From positions 1-61,679 of the forward strand of contig NZ_QUCM01000021.1 of NCBI RefSeq assembly GCF_003473545.1: 61,679 bases of DNA. The letters run 5' to 3'. The translations under genes were made by a program, and so were the position numbers. Source of the stretch: Clostridium sp. AM22-11AC (GTDB lineage Bacteria; Bacillota; Clostridia; Lachnospirales; Lachnospiraceae). Below are positions 8,896 through 15,641 of the stretch, piece after piece (position 1 is the first letter of the stretch; every line of letters starts with the position of its first letter). The notes under the pieces are model-generated. The model searched no databases. It was not told the origin of the DNA and saw only the letters and a program-made list of their open reading frames with translations.

Positions 8896-10276
8896 GGAAG
8901 TAATTACAGTAGCAGCTCTTACAGCAGCCTTCTCTTTTTTGGGTGGCTGCACCCCACGGGCGGCGACACTGCCTGGTTTTAGAAGTGAGACAAAAGAGTT
9001 TTCACAAAGCGGGGAAACATTTGGAAATCCATTAATGGGATATGCACCGGATGCCAGAAGGGAAAATGTATCAGAGGACATCACACTTTTGTATGTAGAT
9101 ATAACATGGAAAGAGCTGGAACCGGAATGTGGGGTATATGACTGGGACACCATTGAAAAAGAAAATCAGTTTTTTCGTTGGAGATCAGAGGGAAAACATC
9201 TGGTATTAAGATTTATCTGTGATGATCCTGGAGATGAGAGTCATACAGATATTCCAGACTGGCTGTACCGGGAAACAGGGAAAGACGGAGACTGGTACGA
9301 CAATGATTATGGAAAAGGATTTGCGCCGGATTATTCTAATACGACCATGATCAGACGCCATACACAGGCGGTAAAAGCTATGGGAGAACGCTGGGGTTCA
9401 GATTCGTTGATCAGTTATATAGAATTGGGCAGCCTTGGTCACTGGGGGGAATGGCATGTTTATTATGGGGCAGGAATTCGCAGATTGCCGTTGGAAGAAG
9501 TAAGGGAGCAGTATGTGAAGGTATGGCCGGAGGCATTTCCGAATGCGATGATCCTGATGCGCAGACCATTCTGTTCTGCAAAAAAATATGGATTTGGTCT
9601 GTACAATGATATGGCGGGCCATCCCGAAGATACGAAGACATGGATAGAGTGGATTGAAAATGGCGGTGTGTATGATCAGACTGGGGAAACCGATGTTATT
9701 GTACCCATGAACAGTTTTTGGAAAAAGGCTCCTGTGGGAGGAGAATTAAACAGTTCCATAAGTATGAGACGGATGTTAGTTAAAAACCTGAATGAGACGG
9801 CAGAGCTGATCCGCTCATCTCATACCACATTTCTGGGTCCGAAGATCGCTGATAAATCCTATCTGGATGGATATCAGACGTTGTTGAAAAATATGGGATA
9901 CCGGATCTGGGTCACCCAGGCACAGTTAAAGCAGGCATTGGGAAAGGCAACGCTCATACTGACATGGGAAAATGATGGAACGGCACCGTTTTATAAAAAC
10001 TGGCCGGTAGTTGTCACAGTGACAGACAGTTCCGGGGCTGTCATTGAGGAAAAAACATTAGATTGGAAGATATCTGAACTGATGCCAGGAGAAAAAAACG
10101 TAACGACAGTGAAGCTTGATACCAGAGGCCTGCTTGATAAAGCACGGTCAGACAGGAATATCTGTGTGGAAATTCGCGATCCCATGACGGAAAAAGCGGC
10201 TGTACGGCTTGCAAATAAAGAACTTGACCAGAAAGCACAGAAAAAACAGATGATTGTTTTTAAATCAGGTGAATAA
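8888..10276 (+). CDS. DUF4874/DUF4832 lipoprotein, glycosidase-like TIM barrel
   Basis: 462 aa from ATG 8888 (GGAGAATATC upstream). A lipoprotein signal ends at FLGGC. NPLMGYAPDAR, LLYVDITWKELEPECGVYDW and LVLRFICDDPGDE match DUF4874, which resembles clan-A glycoside hydrolase barrels; YIELGSLGHWGEWHVYY supplies acidic residues at a likely catalytic strand. The C-terminal half is DUF4832, ending in a beta-sandwich (LILTWENDGTAPFYKNWPV). As last gene of the Pel-type array it is a candidate extracellular Pel hydrolase or binding protein; no activity has been shown from the sequence. Confidence 0.82.
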   Translation: MVREVITVAALTAAFSFLGGCTPRAATLPGFRSETKEFSQSGETFGNPLMGYAPDARRENVSEDITLLYVDITWKELEPECGVYDWDTIEKENQFFRWRSEGKHLVLRFICDDPGDESHTDIPDWLYRETGKDGDWYDNDYGKGFAPDYSNTTMIRRHTQAVKAMGERWGSDSLISYIELGSLGHWGEWHVYYGAGIRRLPLEEVREQYVKVWPEAFPNAMILMRRPFCSAKKYGFGLYNDMAGHPEDTKTWIEWIENGGVYDQTGETDVIVPMNSFWKKAPVGGELNSSISMRRMLVKNLNETAELIRSSHTTFLGPKIADKSYLDGYQTLLKNMGYRIWVTQAQLKQALGKATLILTWENDGTAPFYKNWPVVVTVTDSSGAVIEEKTLDWKISELMPGEKNVTTVKLDTRGLLDKARSDRNICVEIRDPMTEKAAVRLANKELDQKAQKKQMIVFKSGE

Positions 10277-10322
10277 GGAATGGTGAGAAAGAACAAGAAA
10301 GAAACAAGGAAAGGAATGTTTT

Positions 10323-10976
10323 ATGATAGCTGAAATTTATCATAAGTTTTCTACAGATCTGGAAGATGTGCTGACTGGTGATTTTTTCGGTGCTATGAGG
10401 TATATGCCTTTTAATAGAGGCCTGAATCAGATATTTAAGAATTACGCAGTCAGTGAAGATCCGCAGGTGACGCATATTCTTTCTAATGCCGCAGATGATG
10501 ATTTTAATTTTGAATTCTGGAAGCGGTCGGAAAATGGACTGGTTGAGATCGATGGATTTATTCCGCTTACGTCTGTGGAAATCGGGATCGAGGTAAAATA
10601 CAGGAGTGGATTATCTGGTGGGGATCAATTGGAGAAAGAAGCGCAGGTTCTTGATGAATGGTGCAATGGTAAAGAAAAACTCTTAATATTGATCGGGGAG
10701 GCAGAGGAGGCAAAAGCAATTTATATTGAAAACAAGGATAAACGGGTATTCCGGGATGTTCATCTGGCATATTTATCGTGGCAGGATATTTTACTGGGAC
10801 TGGATCAGGTATTGATATCATCATCATATGAAAAGAAAATGATAGAAGATTTAAAAACGTTGCTAAGAGAGAAGGGGTTTGTATCCTTTGAAGGTTTTTC
10901 AATTGATCAGCCAGTGGTAGATAAAGATATCTGCTGGACAATGGATGGAAATGATTTTGTAAAAAGCGATGCTTAA
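10323..10976 (+). CDS. Unrecognised protein with PD-(D/E)XK nuclease signature
   Basis: 217 aa, soluble. ATG 10323 follows AAGGAAAGGAATG. The segment LVEIDGFIPL (Glu75, Asp77), then IGIEVKYRSG (Glu90-Val-Lys92) and Gln102 a turn later (GGDQLEKEA) match the order and spacing of PD-(D/E)XK nucleases. A predicted beta strand LLILIGEAEEAKAIYI follows. The C-terminal 60 residues are helical. No terminator separates it from the Pel-type array, but the 46-base gap and different content suggest a separate unit with the next gene. Could be a restriction-like, defence or repair nuclease; I do not recognise a named family. Confidence 0.7.
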   Translation: MIAEIYHKFSTDLEDVLTGDFFGAMRYMPFNRGLNQIFKNYAVSEDPQVTHILSNAADDDFNFEFWKRSENGLVEIDGFIPLTSVEIGIEVKYRSGLSGGDQLEKEAQVLDEWCNGKEKLLILIGEAEEAKAIYIENKDKRVFRDVHLAYLSWQDILLGLDQVLISSSYEKKMIEDLKTLLREKGFVSFEGFSIDQPVVDKDICWTMDGNDFVKSDA

Positions 10977-10989
10977 GGGGAAAGAATAA

Positions 10990-11505
10990 ATGATGGTTGG
11001 AGAAAATATACATAATGCTTTTGTGGTTGTATTTAAAACATTGCAGGAAATTGAAAAGTTTATTGGTAAATGCAGAACAGAACTGGATACGAAAAAATAT
11101 TACATGCCGGCAGAACGTTTCATGAGATACAGCTCAGATCAGACATGGGAAGGCTGGATCTACTGGAGTTTTATATTGCTGTTTCAGCGCCTGGATGATG
11201 GCTCTGTTATGGAAAATGGCTGGATTGACGGTCCGGTATATGCGGTAGAAATCAATGTAGATTCTGATACATGCGATGTTCCAAAGGTTTATATTGCAAA
11301 AATGCAATTTGATAGAATGAAAGACTGGACAAAGGGATGTTCTCCATCCAATCATTCATTGTTTTATAACGCAATCCATGGAAATTCCTGGACACCTTTC
11401 TGGGGACTCCAAAAAGTGGAAAAGCAGGAACATGATCTGACGGATCTTACACAGAAAAATTATAAGGATGTTATTTTTGGGACAATTGAAAAGATGGCGA
11501 AATAG
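10990..11505 (+). CDS. Unrecognised 171-aa protein paired with the nuclease-like gene
   Basis: Starts 13 bases after the nuclease-like gene; upstream AAGGGGAAAGAATAA is a good binding site. The sequence is rich in aromatic residues, with no signal peptide or membrane helix despite YWSFILLFQRL; alternating strands such as WIDGPVYAVEINV and KVYIAKMQFDRMKDW suggest an alpha/beta fold. No catalytic motif is obvious. Its close coupling to a PD-(D/E)XK protein suggests a functional partner (immunity protein, specificity or sensor subunit), which is inference only. Confidence 0.65.
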   Translation: MMVGENIHNAFVVVFKTLQEIEKFIGKCRTELDTKKYYMPAERFMRYSSDQTWEGWIYWSFILLFQRLDDGSVMENGWIDGPVYAVEINVDSDTCDVPKVYIAKMQFDRMKDWTKGCSPSNHSLFYNAIHGNSWTPFWGLQKVEKQEHDLTDLTQKNYKDVIFGTIEKMAK

Positions 11506-11517
11506 AATACATCCATT

Positions 11518-11523
11518 TATAAT
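11518..11523 (+). promoter_or_regulatory. Possible -10 element before the UxaA-type pair
   Basis: TATAAT lies 35 bases before the start of the small UxaA subunit, but only a poor -35 (TGGCGA) sits 17 bases upstream. A weak call. Confidence 0.3.
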
Positions 11524-11557
11524 AAACTTAAAAAATAAATTTAACAGGAGAAAATGA

Positions 11558-11830
11558 ATGAAAAATTATGTATACATGACCGACAAGGATAATGTAGTAA
11601 CCATGATCCGCCAGCTAAATGCCGGAGAAGCAATCGAGGTAGATGGCGTAAAAATCAAAGCAAACCAGGATATTCCTGTATACCACAAAATTGCGATCGA
11701 AGAAATAAAAACAGGGGAGACGGTTGTAAAATATGGTGAGAGCATCGGTACTGCCAGCTGTGATATCCACATAGGTGACTGGGTCCATACCCAGAATTTA
11801 GAGTCAGGCAGAGGCCGCGGTGACCGTTAG
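11558..11830 (+). CDS. UxaA-family dehydratase, small (SAF-domain) subunit
   Basis: 90 aa with an SAF-type beta-clip domain: VTMIRQLNAGEAIEVDGVKI, IPVYHKIAIEEIKTGETVVKYGESIG, and the CDIHIGDWVHTQNL end typical of the altronate/galactarate dehydratase N-terminal domain. In Enterobacteria this is fused to the large domain in one UxaA protein of about 500 aa; here, as often in Firmicutes, it is a separate gene. ATG follows AACAGGAGAAAATGA. Ends 19 bases before the large subunit. No other hexuronate genes are nearby, so the substrate is open. Confidence 0.88.
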   Translation: MKNYVYMTDKDNVVTMIRQLNAGEAIEVDGVKIKANQDIPVYHKIAIEEIKTGETVVKYGESIGTASCDIHIGDWVHTQNLESGRGRGDR

Positions 11831-11849
11831 AGGAAAGGGAAACATAATT

Positions 11850-13013
11850 ATGAAATTAATGGGATACAAAAGAGAAAATGGTACTTTTGGAATAAGAAAT
11901 CATCTGTTGATCCTGCCAACTTCCGTCTGTTCCAGCGAGACTGCACAAAGAATTGCTGCTTTAGTGCCGGGAGCAGTTGCAATTCCTCATCAGCATGGCT
12001 GCTGTCAGGTAGGCGCAGATTATCTTCAGACTGTAAATACCCTGGTTGGCTTTGGCAAAAATCCGAATGTAGGTGCTGTACTTGTTGTCAGTCTTGGCTG
12101 TGAAGGAATACAGCCGGAAGTAGTAGCAGATCAGATCCGCGAAAGTAAAAAGCCGGTTGAAACTGTTATCATCCAGGAATGTGGCGGTACCTTAGGCTGC
12201 ATTGCCAAAGGTGCTGAAATTGCAGCTAAAATGGCCAGGGAACTTTCCGTTCAGAATAAGGTTGCGTTTGATATCAGCGAACTTGTTTTAGGACTGGAGT
12301 GTGGAGGCAGTGATCCTACCAGTGGTATTGCAGGTAATCCGTCTGTAGGTGCGGCTTCCGATAAGCTGATCCAGCTTGGAGGTACAAGTATACTCAGCGA
12401 GACCACAGAACTTATAGGTGCAGAGCATCTGGTAGCTGCCCGTTGCGTGACCAAAGAAATGGGTGATAAGCTTACAGCTATGGTCAAGCGTATTGAAGAT
12501 AAATCAAAACTTTACGGAGTAGACCTTCGGGGGACACAGCCTACGCCAGGTAATATTGCAGGCGGACTTACAACGATTGAAGAAAAATCCCTGGGCTGTA
12601 TTCATAAAGCAGGTCAGAGTCCTGTGATCGGTGTTCTGGAGTATTCAGAAGCGGTTGATCCGGAAAAACATGGTCTTTATTTCATGGATACACCGGGGGA
12701 AGACATTGACTCCATCACCGGTATGGTTGCAGGTGGAGCACAGATCATTCTTTTTACTACAGGTAGAGGAACTCCTACAGGCAGTCCGGTTGCGCCCGTT
12801 ATCAAAGTCACGGGAAATCCTGAAACCTATGCAAAGATGACAGATAATATCGATATAAATGCCGGCAGGGTCATCACAGAAGGAAAGACACCACAGGATA
12901 TAGGTGCTGAAATTTTTGATAAGATGGTTGCTGTGGCAAACGGCGAACTGACCAAGGCAGAAGTCCTTGGACATAAGGAATTTGGAATATATCGCATAGG
13001 AGATACGTTCTAA
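11850..13013 (+). CDS. UxaA-family dehydratase, large subunit
   Basis: 387 aa from ATG 11850, after AGAGGAAAGGGAAACATAAT. It begins MGYKRENGTFGIRNHLLILP and has the Cys-containing motifs of the galactarate/altronate dehydratase family: HQHGCCQVG, SLGCEGIQPE, QECGGTLG, LECGGSDPTSGIAGNP. These cysteines probably bind the Fe/Fe-S cofactor. Expected reaction: dehydration of a sugar acid such as D-altronate to a 2-keto-3-deoxy acid. The genomic context does not show the pathway, so the exact substrate is uncertain. Confidence 0.88.
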   Translation: MKLMGYKRENGTFGIRNHLLILPTSVCSSETAQRIAALVPGAVAIPHQHGCCQVGADYLQTVNTLVGFGKNPNVGAVLVVSLGCEGIQPEVVADQIRESKKPVETVIIQECGGTLGCIAKGAEIAAKMARELSVQNKVAFDISELVLGLECGGSDPTSGIAGNPSVGAASDKLIQLGGTSILSETTELIGAEHLVAARCVTKEMGDKLTAMVKRIEDKSKLYGVDLRGTQPTPGNIAGGLTTIEEKSLGCIHKAGQSPVIGVLEYSEAVDPEKHGLYFMDTPGEDIDSITGMVAGGAQIILFTTGRGTPTGSPVAPVIKVTGNPETYAKMTDNIDINAGRVITEGKTPQDIGAEIFDKMVAVANGELTKAEVLGHKEFGIYRIGDTF

Positions 13014-13136
13014 GTTAGTATCTGCAGGTGGTTTTACCGATCTTCTGGTGTGCCTTGTTGTCTGTAGCAGCTTCCTGGGTGATCGATCGGTTTGTAGTAG
13101 ATGTTTTATTAGAAAGGTCAAAGGATATTAGATAAA

Positions 13137-13358
13137 ATGTTAGGAATTTTATTTGCTTTTTTATTTCTGATCTGTGTGTTTAAATTTGTTGGTATCCTGC
13201 TGATGATGTGCGGAAAGGTAATGGGCGCTGTATTCAGCATGCTGGGATTTATCATTTCACTGGCAGTAGGAGTATTGCTGTTTGGGCTTTCGGCAGCTTT
13301 TTCCATGATCCTTTTGGGAATTGCAGCTGTGTGGCTGTTAGTGCGGATCATCTTATAA
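13137..13358 (+). CDS. Small hydrophobic membrane protein
   Basis: 73 aa, nearly all hydrophobic, with two or three membrane helices (residues 1-22, 30-52, 53-72) separated by short Gly/Lys turns. The upstream AGAAAGGTCAAAGGATATTAGATAAA region gives an acceptable binding site. It resembles small phage-shock/YtxH-like membrane proteins only in general character; I do not assign a family. It ends in a terminator shared with the convergent gene at 13374-13697. Confidence 0.55.
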   Translation: MLGILFAFLFLICVFKFVGILLMMCGKVMGAVFSMLGFIISLAVGVLLFGLSAAFSMILLGIAAVWLLVRIIL

Positions 13359-13360
13359 TA

Positions 13361-13396
13361 AAAACGGGAGTGCTTATGTTGAGGCATTCCCGTTTT
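13361..13396. terminator. Bidirectional terminator
   Basis: AAAACGGGAGTGC pairs with GCATTCCCGTTTT (13 bp, one wobble). It has T-runs in both directions and lies between two converging genes; it includes the stop codon of the minus-strand gene. Confidence 0.8.
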
Positions 13397-13697
13397 CATT
13401 TTCATAACCATATGTAACATAAGCCATCATGGCATCGGTTGTTTCTTCATCACGGATAAAACTCATAAGGATCTGATTGATCTTTTCGATCCGTTCGGAT
13501 GGAAAACTTTTTCCTGCTTCTGCGTCAGAAAGTTCCTGGCGCATTTCAAATAACGTATCTTTACGCTGTGGACAGGGAAGACCAAGGGCTTTTGCAACTG
13601 TTCCAATGGCGCAGTATGCTTCAATGGGAGAGGACATATGGGCTGGTGGGTTAAAACGGGCTTTGATATCCAGAGCCATTTTTATGATATAAGACAA
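13374..13697 (-). CDS. Hypothetical helical protein
   Basis: 107 aa, soluble and mostly helical, no recognised domain. It probably starts with TTG at 13697: AGAAGG lies 7 bases upstream, whereas the internal ATG (13679) has no binding site. Contains PAHMSSPIEAYCAIGTVAKALGLPCPQRKDTLFEMRQ in its centre and an acidic tail. It faces the small membrane protein and shares its terminator. Confidence 0.55.
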   Translation of the reverse strand: MSYIIKMALDIKARFNPPAHMSSPIEAYCAIGTVAKALGLPCPQRKDTLFEMRQELSDAEAGKSFPSERIEKINQILMSFIRDEETTDAMMAYVTYGYENENGNAST

Positions 13698-13836
13698 AAG
13701 ATCGCCTTCTTTCTGTAAAATGATATAAATGCATGTGCATAGTATTTTAACACAGAACCATCTGTTTTAACAGAACGATCCTGAAATTAAAAACATTTTT
13801 TTAACGTCCGGTCTGCTTTTAAAATCGGGTATAGTA

Positions 13837-13845
13837 TGGTATACT
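13837..13845 (+). promoter_or_regulatory. Extended -10 promoter of the AI-2E-type gene
   Basis: TGGTATACT is an extended -10 (TGn plus TATACT). No strong -35 is visible. It lies 42 bases before the start codon, in a 189-base gap that otherwise shows only short AT-rich palindromes. Confidence 0.45.
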
Positions 13846-13886
13846 CATACAAATGACGAAAGTAACATAGGAGCCTGAACTAAAAT

Positions 13887-15215
13887 ATGAAAAATTCCAA
13901 ATTTCGATTTTTTATGGACTGGGGTCTTACGGCATTAGCGGTGATCGCCAGTTGTGTTCTTTTATGTTTTGCATTACTGAAATTTTCCGTGATCGCAGCG
14001 ATCATAAAAAAGATCATAACGATCCTTATGCCTATTATATACGGAGGTGTACTGGCATATCTGATGCTGCCGGTTTACAACAGGACAGAAGTCTGTGTCC
14101 GGGATCTTCTGTCAAAGGTGATCAAAAATGATGAGGGCCGCACCCGTATTGCAAAAAGTATAGCAACGTTGGTGAGTCTCGCAGTATTGTTTGCGATCGT
14201 CAGCGGACTGGTTTCCATGTTGATCCCACAGATCTACGAAAGTATCATTGGTTTCCAGGACAGCCTGACAGAGTATATCAACAACCTGACCGTCTGGATC
14301 AGCAAACTTCTTCAGGATAATGAACATCTTCAGGAAAGCATTATGCCGTATTACAATGAGGCGGTCATGCGTTTCCAGAACTGGATCGCTACGGATCTGG
14401 TGCCAAATATTTCCCTGATCTTTGACCGCGTTTCCAGCGGTGTGATCAGTCTGGTCACTGTTTTAAAAAATCTGCTGATCGGCCTTATTGTTATGGTGTA
14501 CTTTTTAAACATAAAAGATACACTGTGCGCCCAGTCAAAAAAAATGGTTTATGGATTTTTAAATGTAAGAGCAGCTAACCGACTGATCGGTGAAGTCCGT
14601 TTTGCCCATAAGATATTTGGCGGCTTTATTACAGGAAAGCTTTTAGACTCTCTGATCATAGGCATCATGTGTTTCTTTTCTTTAAAATTTTTAAAGATGC
14701 CATATGTGCTCCTGATCAGTGTGATCGTAGGTGTTACCAATGTGATCCCGTTCTTCGGACCATTTATCGGAGCGGTGCCAAGTGCATTTCTGATCCTTTT
14801 AGTGGATCCCATGAAGTGCCTGTATTTTTTGATCTTCATTCTGGTGCTTCAGCAGTTTGATGGAAATATTCTTGGACCGAAGATCTTAGGAGACTCTACC
14901 GGTCTTCCAAGTTTCTGGGTATTGTTTTCCATCCTGTTATTTGGCGGTCTTTTCGGGTTTGTGGGAATGATCATAGCAGTGCCTACTTTTGCAGTTATCT
15001 ACAGGGCCATGTCCTTATATATTAACAGTGCTCTTAAAAAGAAGAATTATTCGGAGAACACACCTGATTACTGCCGTCTCCACCATATAGATCCCCGGAG
15101 TGGAGATTTTATTGATATGGATCAGTGGCCGGAAACGGGAAATAAAGGGATGAATGACCTGGATATGGCCGCGGGAGAAGAACTAGAAGAGAAAACGGAA
15201 AATATAGAAAAGTAA
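13887..15215 (+). CDS. AI-2E family transporter (PerM-like membrane protein)
   Basis: 442 aa with about seven membrane segments arranged as in the AI-2E/PerM family: two at the N-terminus, a large extracytoplasmic helical domain (about residues 130-200), then the conserved hairpin PYVLLISVIVGVTNVIPFFGPFIGAVPSAFLILL and LQQFDGNILGPKILGDSTGLPSFWVL. The family includes autoinducer-2 exporters and Na+/H+ antiporters, so the substrate is not predictable. The acidic C-terminal tail (about 60 residues) is likely cytosolic. Monocistronic: its own promoter before and a terminator behind. Confidence 0.88.
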   Translation: MKNSKFRFFMDWGLTALAVIASCVLLCFALLKFSVIAAIIKKIITILMPIIYGGVLAYLMLPVYNRTEVCVRDLLSKVIKNDEGRTRIAKSIATLVSLAVLFAIVSGLVSMLIPQIYESIIGFQDSLTEYINNLTVWISKLLQDNEHLQESIMPYYNEAVMRFQNWIATDLVPNISLIFDRVSSGVISLVTVLKNLLIGLIVMVYFLNIKDTLCAQSKKMVYGFLNVRAANRLIGEVRFAHKIFGGFITGKLLDSLIIGIMCFFSLKFLKMPYVLLISVIVGVTNVIPFFGPFIGAVPSAFLILLVDPMKCLYFLIFILVLQQFDGNILGPKILGDSTGLPSFWVLFSILLFGGLFGFVGMIIAVPTFAVIYRAMSLYINSALKKKNYSENTPDYCRLHHIDPRSGDFIDMDQWPETGNKGMNDLDMAAGEELEEKTENIEK

Positions 15216-15265
15216 AAATGATCCGGCATAAGCCGGGAAACAAAATTAAAACCATACCTGAACCG

Positions 15266-15321
15266 CAAAAACTGTCGATGACAAGAACTGGAAAATCACT
15301 TGTCAATTCCGGCAGTTTTTG
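15266..15321 (+). terminator. Terminator of the AI-2E gene, overlapping the tRNA-Gly promoter
   Basis: CAAAAACTG (15266-15274) pairs with CAGTTTTTG (15313-15321), with an inner TGACAAG/CTTGTCA stem. The right half contains the -35 box of the tRNA promoter. Confidence 0.65.
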
Positions 15322-15328
15322 TTATAAT
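15300..15328 (+). promoter_or_regulatory. tRNA-Gly promoter
   Basis: TTGTCA, 17 bases, TATAAT; it ends 13 bases before the tRNA. Confidence 0.82.
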
Positions 15329-15340
15329 AATTCTTGTGTT

Positions 15341-15411
15341 GCAGATATAGTTCATCGGTAGAACATCAGCTTCCCAAGCTGAGGAGGCGGGTTCGATTCC
15401 CGTTATCTGCT
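15341..15411 (+). tRNA. tRNA-Gly (CCC)
   Basis: 71 bases with a cloverleaf: acceptor GCAGATA/TATCTGC with one mismatch-free stem, D-arm GTTCATCGGTAGAAC, anticodon stem TCAGC/GCTGA around the loop TTCCCAA (anticodon CCC), T-arm GCGGGTTCGATTCCCGT. CCA is not encoded. Reads GGG glycine codons. Confidence 0.93.
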
Positions 15412-15431
15412 TAAACTATTTAAGGAATGAG

Positions 15432-15471
15432 AAGCCCTGTAGATGTATAAATAGCATTTGCAGGGCTTTTT
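15432..15471 (+). terminator. Terminator of tRNA-Gly
   Basis: AAGCCCTG pairs with CAGGGCTT and is followed by a T-run. Confidence 0.75.
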
Positions 15472-15480
15472 CAAAACTTC

Positions 15481-15509
15481 TTGCCAACTTTGCAAATTAT
15501 TGTTATAAT
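15481..15509 (+). promoter_or_regulatory. Promoter of the parE leader
   Basis: TTGCCA, 17 bases, TATAAT. The predicted transcript start is near 15516, about 125 bases before parE, with a terminator-like hairpin in between. Confidence 0.75.
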
Positions 15510-15552
15510 AATGCCGATTTAGAAAGATTTAGAATATAGTTGCGAAACACTC

Positions 15553-15582
15553 AAAAGCCTTGTTTCTATAAGGTTTTTTTTT
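15553..15582 (+). terminator. Terminator-like hairpin in the parE leader (possible attenuator)
   Basis: AAAAGCCTT and AAGGTTTTT pair (9 bp, one wobble) around an 8-base loop and run into nine T. It lies between a strong promoter and parE, and no clear second promoter is seen between 15583 and 15641, so it may attenuate topoisomerase expression. Confidence 0.55.
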
Positions 15583-15641
15583 GTCATCAAATAGCAGTGA
15601 AGAAAGATTGCAAGAGAACATAATGCAATATGGAGGGAAAA

